A stretch of DNA of 64,000 nucleotides from Oscillospiraceae bacterium (lineage in GTDB: Bacteria; Bacillota; Clostridia; Oscillospirales; Oscillospiraceae): positions 62,001 through 126,000 of the forward strand of contig WQXY01000002.1 in assembly GCA_009781515.1 (NCBI GenBank), read 5' to 3'. This document shows positions 1 to 8,049 of the stretch, one piece after another. The position numbers and the translations under genes were made by a program. The notes under the pieces were generated by a model that saw only the letters and a list, made by a program, of their open reading frames with translations, was not told where the DNA came from and made no database searches. Numbering within the stretch: the first letter of the stretch is position 1; every line of letters begins with the position of its first letter.

Positions 1-810
1 ACGATTGACAGCGCGCCGGAAAGTATCATCGTCAAGCTCAACCACATCAAATATATGCGGCTTGACGGTATCTTCAAATTCATCCATTTCGTTGGTCAAA
101 AGAGTCGGGTCGGGCACATCGCTGTCTATTTGGACAAACCCGCTATGGTCAACAATGATGCCTCTGATGCTACCCTCGTCATATATGCCGAACATTTCAT
201 CAAAAACATCGTCAAACTGGAGAGCAGAGCAGGTGATACCTACAGGCACTCCATTGCGAACCACTTTATAATTTATCCACATGCGGGCAGTGTTTGTAAC
301 CTTGTCAACGTCCAAGTTCAGCGTAAAATCAAATTCGGAGTTTAAGCTGTCAAAATACCATTGGTCGTAAAGACGGTCGGGGTCAAGAACATTCATGGGC
401 AAAAATTCATCAAAGGGAGTGCTGTAATCAATGGAAAATTCGTTGAGAGAAGTATCTATGACAAAATAAACACCGCCGATTTGGAACATTTGAGCAAAAT
501 GCATCATTCGCAAATAGGCGGACTGCCGTTTTTCTATGTCGTCCTCGTCTGCAAACCATGCGGTTATTTCGTCTGCCGTGGCACTGTGACTGACAAGATT
601 TATCTCATGGTTTAAGAGCATACCGAGGGCACCCACAGCTTCGGTTGTGTGAAAGCGGACATAGTCGCGCGAAGCTCTGTCGGTTAAATCATCAATTAGG
701 GCAACACACACTGCAGATACTGCAATCAGTATGATTATAATGAAAAAAATGTTGATATTTCTAAAGTGTGCCGCCAGTTTATTTTTTGTCTTAATTGTTT
801 TATTTTCCAT
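1..810 (-). CDS. Membrane sensor protein with extracellular dCache-like domain (3' end cut by window)
   Basis: The frame is open from an ATG at 808-810 to the window edge (270 codons), so the C-terminus is missing. Residues about 17-37 form one membrane segment rich in Ile (IFFIIIILIAVSAVCVALI). The rest is an extracytoplasmic region whose pattern (DQWYFDSL, then TLNLDVDKVTNTARMWINYKV, then GIIVDHSGFVQIDSD) fits a Cache-type ligand-binding domain. Known proteins with this start are sensor histidine kinases, diguanylate cyclases or chemoreceptors; the missing part would decide. It is separated by 78 bp from the operon upstream on the same strand, so it is probably a separate unit. The ribosome site is weak. 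Confidence 0.7.
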   Translation of the reverse strand, partial: MENKTIKTKNKLAAHFRNINIFFIIIILIAVSAVCVALIDDLTDRASRDYVRFHTTEAVGALGMLLNHEINLVSHSATADEITAWFADEDDIEKRQSAYLRMMHFAQMFQIGGVYFVIDTSLNEFSIDYSTPFDEFLPMNVLDPDRLYDQWYFDSLNSEFDFTLNLDVDKVTNTARMWINYKVVRNGVPVGITCSALQFDDVFDEMFGIYDEGSIRGIIVDHSGFVQIDSDVPDPTLLTNEMDEFEDTVKPHIFDVVELDDDTFRRAVNR

Positions 811-888
811 GTAAAACCCGTCCGTAAAACTGTCGGTATATTAAAGCACTTTATAGTATCATATTTATGTATAAAAAATCAAGAAAAA

Positions 889-1611
889 TTAAGCATTTGG
901 AAGTGATATTAAATACTCCTCAAGCTCCTCGAGAGAGCCGCTTTTGAGTGAAGTAATATCAACTCCCGCTTCCCCCTCAAGATAGCCTGTCACGAGAAAA
1001 ACACAAGCGCCGAGTTCTTGGATGCACATATCTTCCGTAGGGCTGTTGCCGACCATTAGACACTCGACAGGAGTTTTTCCGATTTTGCTGAAAATTTCCT
1101 TGTAATACCCCGGGTTCGGCTTGCAGTAAGTGCTGTTTGTATAATATGTAATATAATCAAAATCGCTTGTCTCAAGACCAATCCAAGCAAGGCGTGAGAC
1201 CACGGCGGGAAACGGAAACACAGGATTTGTAGCGAGCACAACAGTATATCCCTTTTCTCTCATGGCAAGAACAGTACGTTTTGATATATCAGTCGGCTTC
1301 ATTACAGATTTGACCTCGTTGAACGCACCCGAATAGAAGCTGTCACATGCCGCTTCAATCTCGCAGCGCTTTGCATCATTAAGACCGAGGCACTGCGAAA
1401 ACGTATCCCAAAACCGCTGCGAATTATAAACAGTGCCGTCGTTTTGTGCCATGGCTTTTGTTCCCGCCCATAATGCCCCGATTGCCTCTTGCGCATCAAG
1501 TCCAAAGCCTGTGAAAACCTTTCCGAGCTTGGTTAAATATGCATTTAAGAAGTCGTCTTGCGTCATTTGCAAAAGTGTGCCGTCTAAGTCAAATAATATT
1601 GTATTAATCAT
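889..1611 (-). CDS. HAD-superfamily hydrolase (phosphatase)
   Basis: 240 residues. HAD motif I is FDLDGTL (residues 7-13, two Asp), motif II is VLATN, motif III Lys lies in YCKPNPGYY, and motif IV is MVGNSPTEDM. A helical cap lies between motifs I and II, as in phosphoglycolate-phosphatase-like members. The substrate cannot be told from sequence; a small phosphorylated metabolite is usual for the family. Its ATG overlaps the stop of the upstream gene by ATGA (1608-1611), so it is translationally coupled to the acetyltransferase fusion and is the last gene of that operon. Confidence 0.85.
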   Translation of the reverse strand: MINTILFDLDGTLLQMTQDDFLNAYLTKLGKVFTGFGLDAQEAIGALWAGTKAMAQNDGTVYNSQRFWDTFSQCLGLNDAKRCEIEAACDSFYSGAFNEVKSVMKPTDISKRTVLAMREKGYTVVLATNPVFPFPAVVSRLAWIGLETSDFDYITYYTNSTYCKPNPGYYKEIFSKIGKTPVECLMVGNSPTEDMCIQELGACVFLVTGYLEGEAGVDITSLKSGSLEELEEYLISLPNA

Positions 1612-3194
1612 TCAATAGGTCCACCCTTTATTATATCGTCACAACGCTCACAGCGATTATCGTCACAGCGGGTAATATCAGCATCTTCCCGAATAGCGTC
1701 GGTACATGCCTTAACAACCTCGCCAATCGGGAATATCCGCCACAGGCTGCTTCCGACAGTGATAGTTTTCTCAATTTCTTCAAGCTTTGGTGCAAAATTG
1801 TTAAAACCCTCGGAGCAGCTGCCCACACGCACCCTAACCCTATCGCCATTCGTATCGAGTGCATTGCGGATAAACAGCTTGCGTCCCGAAAGCTGCTCGG
1901 CGTAGTGGATAGCGGTCATTTTCGTCAAGTCAACTCCGATTAAAACGATATAACCTTGAAGCATAGTGAGCTTTCTAAACGGTGCATAAACATCCTCAAA
2001 ATCCTGACAGTATACAAGCTCTTCTGCTAAGTGCCCGAGCGCAACAAATGAATTGATAGGGTGGATACCCCTTATTTGTCCGTCCGTGTTTACCATAGCA
2101 CGGGGAATAGCCCCCATGTCAGAGGCGATTTCATCGGTATCGGGGCTGTATATTTTTTTGGTGCCGTTTTCCAAAAAGATTTCAGCTGTGTCAAGTTGAG
2201 CGTTTTGCTCGAGTTTTTCAATCATTTCCACTTGATAATCATATGTAAACGAAGGAGCGAGCAAAGTGCAGCCTTGCTCTAAAAACGCGTCTATAACAGT
2301 CTTTGCGCCGCCGACGACCTTTCCGAACGATGATAGTGATGAATGAATACACACAGCCTTGCCGGTAAGCCCTGCCTCTTCAATTGCATTTTTTATGTCA
2401 TCCTTAGTTACTTTTTCAGGTTTTGGTTTCAAGTTCAAAATAAGCATAAACAAATGAACGGCGGCTGCAGCAATAACTGCAATGTATATAAGCGTTATGC
2501 CAAGACCGACATCATCGGCTAAAGCGATGGCGCAGAAGAAAATCGCCGAACAAAATGATGCTATAGCTTTCCCCGGCGTCGCTTTATTGTATACAAAGTT
2601 TGAAATGTTATAAAAACAAAGAGCGGCGGATATTATTGCAAGGCACTGATATACATAGACAAATAGAACCGGATTTGCCGCGTTTTGGCTGTATTCCCAA
2701 ATGAGCCAGAAACAAAAAAACAATGTAGGAACAATGCTCAGTGCATACGGCATTTTTTTCTGCGACTGCTGATATACCTCAATCGCGAAAAAGGCGGTAG
2801 CGGCAGCAGAAAGAAACGACAAAAGGATAAAGTAAATGTTCATTGTCTGGAGCACATCTTTGCCTAAAATACCAAAGATATAAAGAATTGTTCCGCAAAA
2901 CCAAACAAGACCTATTATTACAAGAGATGCGGGATAAAAAAGAAACTCTGTACCAAATGCCTTGGCAAACCCGTCATCGGGTGCTTTTTTTGAAGTTGTA
3001 ACCGCAGCAAACAAACAGGCGGCAAGCAGGAAAAAGGCTATAAGAGCCAAAAGATAATGTGAGATTAAAGCTCCCCGTGCGGGCAGCCCTGTTATCGGGT
3101 CAAAGACATGTATGTGCTCCAAGCGGCGCAAAACAAACCCGCCGCACCCGGCAGCAAGTGAAAGTAATGGTGCTATAATGGCAAATTTTCGCAT
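1608..3194 (-). CDS. Multi-pass membrane protein fused to an AAC(3)-like N-acetyltransferase domain
   Basis: 528 residues. About residues 1-255 carry eight or nine hydrophobic segments. About residues 262-528 match the aminoglycoside 3-N-acetyltransferase family in order: VCIHSSLSSFGKVVGGA, GCTLLAPSFT, GIHPINSFVALG, and LIGVDLTKMTAIHYAE. Stand-alone AAC(3) enzymes are about 270 residues, so the domain seems complete. The family uses acetyl-CoA to acetylate amino groups of sugars. Here a membrane-tethered acetylation of a lipid-linked or exported amino sugar is a guess; drug resistance is not implied. The C-terminus has four clustered Cys (ITRCDDNRCERCDDI). The ribosome site AAGG lies within the stop region of the upstream gene, 6 bp away. 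Confidence 0.8.
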   Translation of the reverse strand: MRKFAIIAPLLSLAAGCGGFVLRRLEHIHVFDPITGLPARGALISHYLLALIAFFLLAACLFAAVTTSKKAPDDGFAKAFGTEFLFYPASLVIIGLVWFCGTILYIFGILGKDVLQTMNIYFILLSFLSAAATAFFAIEVYQQSQKKMPYALSIVPTLFFCFWLIWEYSQNAANPVLFVYVYQCLAIISAALCFYNISNFVYNKATPGKAIASFCSAIFFCAIALADDVGLGITLIYIAVIAAAAVHLFMLILNLKPKPEKVTKDDIKNAIEEAGLTGKAVCIHSSLSSFGKVVGGAKTVIDAFLEQGCTLLAPSFTYDYQVEMIEKLEQNAQLDTAEIFLENGTKKIYSPDTDEIASDMGAIPRAMVNTDGQIRGIHPINSFVALGHLAEELVYCQDFEDVYAPFRKLTMLQGYIVLIGVDLTKMTAIHYAEQLSGRKLFIRNALDTNGDRVRVRVGSCSEGFNNFAPKLEEIEKTITVGSSLWRIFPIGEVVKACTDAIREDADITRCDDNRCERCDDIIKGGPIE

Positions 3195-3200
3195 AATCTA

Positions 3201-3722
3201 CTACCTTGTCATAATTTCAATAATTTCGCGGTATATTTTTTCGGCGTTCTTCCGAAAATTTTTCTTCATCTTTTCAGCCTGCTGTGCACTTGCGGTATAA
3301 AGGTCCATGGATATGATATCGCCAATTCCGTCAGAAAGTGAAAAGCTTACCTTAAACCCGTCGTTATCACCGTCGCTGATAGAGGTTTTTATCATCGAGT
3401 TTCGTTTTTGTGCCTCGCGGATAAAGGAAGCGGCATCTTCGGCTTTTGCTCTGACCGAATAGGGGAGGTCTTTTTCAAGAATATCCCCGTTACGCCGACC
3501 CTTGGCAGTCAGTGAGTATTTATCATCGGCAAACAACAAATGCTTTGTTTTAACAAGAGTTGAAATGCACTCAGTGACATCAAAATAGCTGATACTTTCA
3601 TCACACATCGTAAGCTCTGTGAGCACATCAATAGTGACAGGCTCAGTAAGGCGGCTCATGACAAAAAGTATTAGCACCCTTATCTCAATTTTATCATAAA
3701 TGATACCGAAATTATCTGCCAT
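3201..3722 (-). CDS. DUF4364 family winged-helix protein
   Basis: The start at MADNFGIIYDKIEIRV (173 residues) is preferred over a longer frame to 3851, which would run through the divergent gene's promoter and start. The N-terminal 75 residues look like a winged helix (LILFVMSRLTEPVTIDVLTE, then SLTAKGRRNGDIL). The C-terminal half is an alpha/beta region ending in a basic helix. Members of DUF4364 are conserved in Clostridia and are presumed transcriptional regulators. It is first in a minus-strand operon with the acetyltransferase fusion and the HAD phosphatase. No Shine-Dalgarno is visible; a TATACT box ends 6 bp before the ATG. Confidence 0.8.
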   Translation of the reverse strand: MADNFGIIYDKIEIRVLILFVMSRLTEPVTIDVLTELTMCDESISYFDVTECISTLVKTKHLLFADDKYSLTAKGRRNGDILEKDLPYSVRAKAEDAASFIREAQKRNSMIKTSISDGDNDGFKVSFSLSDGIGDIISMDLYTASAQQAEKMKKNFRKNAEKIYREIIEIMTR

Positions 3723-3745
3723 GCGGCAAGTATAGCATAATGTAG

Positions 3746-3774
3746 TTGCATAGTATATAGTTTTTTGGTACAAT
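3746..3774 (+). promoter_or_regulatory. Sigma-A-type promoter for the DUF3048 gene
   Basis: TTGCAT at 3746-3751, a 17-base spacer, and TACAAT at 3769-3774. It lies 40 bp before the chosen ATG at 3814 and within the divergent intergenic gap. Confidence 0.55.
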
Positions 3775-3813
3775 GCCTTGACTTTAACATCAATGGGAAA
3801 CACGGAGAGAACA

Positions 3814-5022
3814 ATGAGTAATCTTATAGAAAGCATTAAGCATTTTTTCATGCGGGCAGCGGAAAGCAGATATTTTAAGCAATACCTTATTGCTATTGCA
3901 GTTGTGATAGTCGGTATAGTAATAGTCTTGATAACACCGTGGAATACATATCAACCGGATTATGAACCGACACCAACCCCGACTGCGACCCCGGCAGCAA
4001 CCCCCGAGATAACCCCGACGCCAAGCCCGACACCCGAAGTGACACCCACTCCGACGCCAAGCCCGACCCCCGAGCCGATACCCGGCATATTCAATCCGCT
4101 CACAGGTGAGGAGGGTGAATATGACCTTTCAAACAGACCGTGGGCTGTATCAATTAATAATTATCGGGAGTCATTGCCGCAGCAGGGTACTGCTCATGCC
4201 GATATTATCTATGAGTTTATAACCGAGGGCGGCAGTAATACAAGAATGATTGCGCTTTATCAAGATACATCTGATGTAGGTACTATAGGCAGTGTGCGAA
4301 GTGCGCGTGAGTACATGATAGAGATTGCATCTGCATATGATGCGCTCTTTGTTCATGCTTCCGGGCGAATGTATGACAACACAGAAATCACAGGAGGTCC
4401 TGTTACCCGTATCGGAACCATTAATGTAAACGGTATATGGGTAAGCCGCAGAGATGCATACAGGAGAGAAACACTCAGAATGCAAAACGATGCCCAGTTG
4501 GTTGTTGACGGCAACCGTATGAGTGAGCGTATTGACGAGCTTACTATAAGAAGACAGCATGAGCAAGGATTTGAGCATAATATGCTCTTTACTGAAGACG
4601 CCACCCCCGCAAACGGACAACGTGCTAATGAGGTTGAAGTAAGATTTGTAACACATTCAAAAACAACTAACTTTATTTATTCCGAAGAAAACAAGACCTA
4701 TCATGTACGTCAGTACAATCGTGATTTGGTTGATGCAGTAGGAGCAAATGCGACTGAAATACGGCTGAGTTTTACAAATGTTCTTGTAATACAAGCGGAA
4801 ACACAGCTTGGATTTAACGCAAGCGGACACAGCAGAATTGCAACAACAGGCGAGGGGACAGGTTTCTTCATAAACGGCGGCAGATATGTTGAAATAACAT
4901 GGTCGCGTGAAGCAGGCAAGGGCTATATCTACAAGAACCTTGACGGCACGCCGCTTGAGCTTGGTATCGGAAAAACATACATCTGCGTAGTCAGCACCGT
5001 TCAAGTCCCGGCGTTTAGCTAA
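3814..5022 (+). CDS. DUF3048 (YerB-like) secreted or membrane-anchored protein
   Basis: 402 residues from ATG 3814, which follows GGAGA by 5 bases; an upstream in-frame ATG at 3778 has no ribosome site. Residues about 19-39 form a membrane anchor (YLIAIAVVIVGIVIVLI). Then comes a Thr/Pro linker with repeated PTPTP units, then the DUF3048 domain starting FNPLTGE and including RPWAVSINNYRE, IYEFITEGG, and GSVRSAREYMIE. The C-terminal part holds the WSREAGKGY-type motif. YerB proteins are extracytoplasmic and of unknown function. The gene stands alone, ending at a hairpin terminator. Confidence 0.85.
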   Translation: MSNLIESIKHFFMRAAESRYFKQYLIAIAVVIVGIVIVLITPWNTYQPDYEPTPTPTATPAATPEITPTPSPTPEVTPTPTPSPTPEPIPGIFNPLTGEEGEYDLSNRPWAVSINNYRESLPQQGTAHADIIYEFITEGGSNTRMIALYQDTSDVGTIGSVRSAREYMIEIASAYDALFVHASGRMYDNTEITGGPVTRIGTINVNGIWVSRRDAYRRETLRMQNDAQLVVDGNRMSERIDELTIRRQHEQGFEHNMLFTEDATPANGQRANEVEVRFVTHSKTTNFIYSEENKTYHVRQYNRDLVDAVGANATEIRLSFTNVLVIQAETQLGFNASGHSRIATTGEGTGFFINGGRYVEITWSREAGKGYIYKNLDGTPLELGIGKTYICVVSTVQVPAFS

Positions 5023-5050
5023 ACTGCTGCCCCTTCGTTCCATAATACGA

Positions 5051-5087
5051 AAAGAAAACCGTTTATAGTCGGTTTTCTTTTTTTGCA
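5051..5087 (+). terminator. Rho-independent terminator after DUF3048 gene
   Basis: Arms AAAGAAAACC (5051-5060) and GGTTTTCTTT (5071-5080) pair perfectly, and the 3' arm runs into a T tract to 5084. Confidence 0.8.
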
Positions 5088-5155
5088 TTTATCTTAATAA
5101 TAGTGCTACGCCAATAATTTTTTGGTGAAATTTTTAAGTTTAAAGGAGAAAACAC

Positions 5156-5437
5156 ATGTCAATTCCAATAAAAGGTATATCAATTCCGATAGTGAACCGA
5201 ACAATGATTATAGGAGAAGCACAAACGTTAAAAGTGGCATTTTATCCGTGTGATACAACACAAAGAGGTGTCATATGGACTATAAAGTATGGCAGCGAGT
5301 GTGCCCGGGTGGAAGATGGTGATAAAGTTCGTGCAATAACTTCCGGTATTGCGATATTAAGAGCGACATCATCGCACAAATGCTCAATCTCCGCAGAATG
5401 TGTGGTTACAATCAGAGCTACTGAAAGGACGGGTTAA
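5156..5437 (+). CDS. Small stand-alone BIG2-like protein with four Cys
   Basis: 93 residues with no signal peptide; AAAGGAG precedes the ATG by about 8 bases. The sequence follows the bacterial Ig-like group 2 pattern (KGISIPIVNRTMIIGEAQTL, then VIWTIKYGS, VEDGDKVRAITSGIAILRAT). Unlike most BIG2 domains it has Cys at 32, 49, 76 and 82. It is the first gene of the accessory island and lies 5 bp before a radical SAM gene, so the two are probably co-translated. Whether it is a substrate of that enzyme is unknown. The fold assignment is from pattern only. Confidence 0.65.
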   Translation: MSIPIKGISIPIVNRTMIIGEAQTLKVAFYPCDTTQRGVIWTIKYGSECARVEDGDKVRAITSGIAILRATSSHKCSISAECVVTIRATERTG

Positions 5438-5442
5438 GCACA

Positions 5443-6180
5443 GTGAATTTATTTACAATGTATCCAATTCAGGCATGCAATCTTAACTGCTCATATTGCC
5501 CTATGAAACAATGGACATATTCTGTCGAAGATGAGAAAAACAGGATGAATAATGATTTGATTTTCTCTTGGCTCGACAAATACTGCCCACCGGAAGAATG
5601 GTGTATTGAAATTAGCGGTGGTGAGCCCGGAACTTATCCCGAAATAGAAGAATTAGTTAATGGTTTAACCAAGCGTGGTTATTATGGATTAATTAAAACC
5701 AATGGAACTCTCCCTATTCCTCAAAGCGACACTTTCAAACGCATAGCCGCATGGCATATTTGCAGAGGACTTGATAAACCACCGGAATATTTTGACACAA
5801 TATTGATTATTATGAATCCCAATGATTGTTGGGAAGAAAAAAAGAAGTACTGTATTGACCATGAAATACCGTATGTAGAAGTTTTATTCAGAGATTTCGA
5901 GACCGGTGAAATGCCTTGTGAAACCCCGCTTAATAACACGTTTATTAGAAATTGGACAGTCATGTATTCAGGTGGTCAGTTTTCAAAATGCTATGGTCAT
6001 GAGAATATTGATGAGATAAGAATTCAAAACATGAGCCCTCCTCCGCAACTCGATATATGGATGGTCTGCCCGGCTTGTATCAATGTTAAAGGTTTTGAGA
6101 TTTTTCTATCTGATGAGCAAAAACAAATGTTGGCTGTGAGAAGAGACAACAAGCTGTATCACAGTTCTACGTCTGAATGA
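5443..6180 (+). CDS. Radical SAM protein
   Basis: 245 residues from GTG 5443, with AAAGGAC about 12 bases upstream; an ATG at 5458 is an alternative. The 4Fe-4S motif is CNLNCSYC (Cys 12, 16, 19), followed by ISGGEPGTYPE (the GGE SAM-binding motif). The C-terminal part has further Cys in FSKCYGHENID and MVCPACIN that could bind another cluster, but this does not fit a clear SPASM pattern. Family members do radical chemistry on peptides, RNA or cofactors; no substrate can be named. Context: directly after a Cys-containing BIG2 protein and before a 139-residue protein. Confidence 0.85.
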   Translation: MNLFTMYPIQACNLNCSYCPMKQWTYSVEDEKNRMNNDLIFSWLDKYCPPEEWCIEISGGEPGTYPEIEELVNGLTKRGYYGLIKTNGTLPIPQSDTFKRIAAWHICRGLDKPPEYFDTILIIMNPNDCWEEKKKYCIDHEIPYVEVLFRDFETGEMPCETPLNNTFIRNWTVMYSGGQFSKCYGHENIDEIRIQNMSPPPQLDIWMVCPACINVKGFEIFLSDEQKQMLAVRRDNKLYHSSTSE

Positions 6181-6192
6181 AAGGACACAAAA

Positions 6193-6612
6193 ATGACAAG
6201 TTCACAATATAAAGAAAATATAGAGCGCACCCTATACGAAACAAAAGCTTATAACGAGTCAATTTCTGTTATAAGAGAAATATTTGATAAATGCGGTATT
6301 GAATTTCCATACGGAACCAACATGGGGATTATGCAGGCTCTTTCGAGTGGTTATTTTCTGTGCTGGAGACTGTGTACGCATACCGATGCACAATTATTTG
6401 TCAATCAGGGAGTACCGGTTGTAGGAATAAGCTCCAGTCATATGATAGTTATAGAACCTGAAATTTGTTCAATCCGTAATGATGAAACTGATGTTCAGAA
6501 TAGTTGCAAGAAAAACAGGAGCCGATATGTTCGGCAGATATCTTCAATGAATTCGGAAGAATACGAGGAGTTTCAATTTTTTGCATACTCCTTAGGAAAG
6601 CCGGAAGTATAA
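6193..6612 (+). CDS. Unrecognised 139-residue protein, weakly CHAP/papain-like
   Basis: AAAGGACAC precedes the ATG, and the start lies 12 bp after the radical SAM stop, so it is in the same operon. There is no signal peptide or membrane segment. The middle (YFLCWRLCTHTDAQLFVNQG, then VPVVGISSSHMIVIEPE) recalls the C-terminal half of CHAP-like amidases, where an Asn/Gly turn is followed by Gly-His-Val and an acidic residue. Here the Gly before His is Ser, and the Cys arrangement is not convincing. A peptidoglycan-related role would suit the island, but this is a guess. Confidence 0.55.
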   Translation: MTSSQYKENIERTLYETKAYNESISVIREIFDKCGIEFPYGTNMGIMQALSSGYFLCWRLCTHTDAQLFVNQGVPVVGISSSHMIVIEPEICSIRNDETDVQNSCKKNRSRYVRQISSMNSEEYEEFQFFAYSLGKPEV

Positions 6613-6686
6613 TGGGGAACATTTACAGCGGCACGAAAATAAACAGTACAGTAGTCGGTGTTGTTTACGGAAAAATGCCTGTATAA
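6612..6686 (+). CDS. Possible 24-residue peptide inside the cassette repeat
   Basis: An ATG at 6612 overlaps the previous stop by one base (TAATG), giving a 24-codon frame starting MGNIYSGTKINST and ending GKMPV. The same frame stays open in the repeat copies at 10107, 8966 and 12511, and the copies there differ by an in-frame 6-base deletion. However, the copy at 10107 has no ATG. It may be a coupled micro-peptide or the fossil end of a duplicated gene. Confidence 0.2.
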   Translation: MGNIYSGTKINSTVVGVVYGKMPV

Positions 6687-6743
6687 CTAATCTACACCAA
6701 TAACGGTGAATAAAAAAATGAGGAGAATATAAACATGTCAGCA
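6614..6743 (+). repeat. Cassette repeat, copy A (long form, BIG2 leader)
   Basis: The core CGGCACGAAAATAAACAG followed by TACAGTAGTCGGTGTTGT recurs in direct orientation at 10104, 8963 and 12507. Copies A and B are similar through the ribosome site (ATGAGGAGAA) and the first codons of the BIG2 genes, with about ten differences and one indel over some 125 bases by eye. Confidence 0.85.
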
Positions 6744-7970
6744 ATTGCAACAGATTTCACGCTTAGAAACACGACAGGAACTATGACGCCAAATCAGACG
6801 AAAACTATCTCAGTAGACTTTACTCCCGCATGCACTACAATCAAAGCCTTAAACTGGACAAGTAACAACACTAATGTGGCAATAATCAGTTGTGACGGTG
6901 TGTTAACTGCAAGAGGTGCAGGAACAGCTACTATTACTGCAAAAACAAAAGACGGCAGTAACATTTCCAAGCAGTTTAATGTCACAGTTTCAGCAGGATC
7001 TATTCCGGTGACGGGAGTTTCGATACCATTTAGCTGTATTTTTATGGAACGAAATCAGACGCGTGGTTTATGTGCGACAATATCGCCGTCGAATGCGACA
7101 AACAGAGCTATTACTTGGAGTAGCAGCAATAACTTGGTAGCTACAGTTACCCAAACGGGTGTTGTGAGAGCTGTTTCGCCGGGTTCGGCTGTGGTTACTG
7201 TCACATCAATAGATGGTGGGCACAAATCAACATGTAAAATTTCCGTGACAATTAATAAAACAACTATGCTTAATAATTTTGCAAACAACACACCCCATAA
7301 TGTACCAGCAGACAGAAAAAGTACTATGCTTGCAATTGGGTATTTGATGCTGAATGAAGGCTTTGAAGCGTCATTTATTGCAGGGATGATGGCAAATGTG
7401 CAATTTGAAGGCAACTCAGGTCAATTTGAGAGTTCAAATTTTATATCCAATCCTAATGCAAAACCAGACTATCTTGCGTACATGGATGGAAAATATAGTT
7501 ATAATAGTGAATACTCAGGACAAAACATAGTTAATAAAGACTTGTTGACAGTTAGAGACATGTTATTAGAGTTAGAACCAAATAATTGGAGATGTCCCAA
7601 CACGAACAGCAGAAGAGGTTTTGGTCTTGGTGCAATACAGTGGACATTTATACGCACCCTATATTTAGTAAACACCTACTTAGAAGTTACGGGAGGTGTA
7701 AGAACAATATCTAATATTCAAGTTAATGAAGCAGAGGGAATAATGATTTGTCGAGAGCTGAAAAATCCTCCTAAACAAGGGGTCGCCGATTATCGCACTA
7801 TACACCCAAATTGGCAAACAGCAAATAATGGAAGTGTTGAATCGGAGAATGCGGCATATGATGCAGCGAGTAGGTTATGTAAATCATATATAAGACCTCC
7901 AGATATGAACAATGAGGCTCAGCGGCGAGGAGAGGCTGCGAGGGCAATATATAAGATAATGTTGGGTTAG
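6735..7970 (+). CDS. BIG2 protein with C-terminal phage-tail-lysozyme-like domain
   Basis: 411 residues; GAGGAG lies 10 bases before the ATG. There is no signal peptide. Residues about 1-85 and 92-180 are two BIG2 domains (second: IPVTGVSIPFSC, then WSSSNNLVATV). Residues about 185-411 resemble the phage tail lysozyme family: MLNEGFEASFIAGMMANVQ, FEGNSGQFE with a candidate catalytic Glu, and GFGLGAIQWTFIR. That family cleaves peptidoglycan glycan strands. Its second BIG2 domain is closely similar to the last BIG2 domain of the protein at 10225, while the C-terminal domains are unrelated. It is convergent with a lipoprotein gene, with a shared terminator between. Confidence 0.75.
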   Translation: MSAIATDFTLRNTTGTMTPNQTKTISVDFTPACTTIKALNWTSNNTNVAIISCDGVLTARGAGTATITAKTKDGSNISKQFNVTVSAGSIPVTGVSIPFSCIFMERNQTRGLCATISPSNATNRAITWSSSNNLVATVTQTGVVRAVSPGSAVVTVTSIDGGHKSTCKISVTINKTTMLNNFANNTPHNVPADRKSTMLAIGYLMLNEGFEASFIAGMMANVQFEGNSGQFESSNFISNPNAKPDYLAYMDGKYSYNSEYSGQNIVNKDLLTVRDMLLELEPNNWRCPNTNSRRGFGLGAIQWTFIRTLYLVNTYLEVTGGVRTISNIQVNEAEGIMICRELKNPPKQGVADYRTIHPNWQTANNGSVESENAAYDAASRLCKSYIRPPDMNNEAQRRGEAARAIYKIMLG

Positions 7971-7998
7971 AAAACTAACGCATTTGCAGGCATAGCAA

Positions 7999-8044
7999 AT
8001 TTCCCTGTAATCAAAGGATTTATACCTATCGATTACAGGGAAAT
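7999..8044. terminator. Bidirectional terminator between convergent cassette genes
   Basis: ATTTCCCTGTAATC (7999-8012) pairs with GATTACAGGGAAAT (8031-8044), a perfect 14-bp stem between the BIG2-lysozyme gene and the convergent lipoprotein gene. Confidence 0.75.
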
Positions 8045-8049
8045 GTTTA

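Noticed and set aside
1608..3194. Aminoglycoside resistance gene
   Set aside because: The AAC(3)-like domain is fused to a large membrane part and sits in a housekeeping-type operon; family name alone does not show drug resistance.
3970..4080. Repetitive DNA (ACCCCGACGCCAAGCCCGAC) as a possible repeat array
   Set aside because: It codes for the Thr/Pro linker of the DUF3048 protein in frame; the same holds for 8700-8790 and 12170-12320 in the lipoproteins. No CRISPR-like spacing.
6612..6686. RiPP precursor peptide for the radical SAM enzyme
   Set aside because: No Cys-rich or leader/core pattern, and a copy of the same frame lacks a start codon; kept as a low-confidence frame only.
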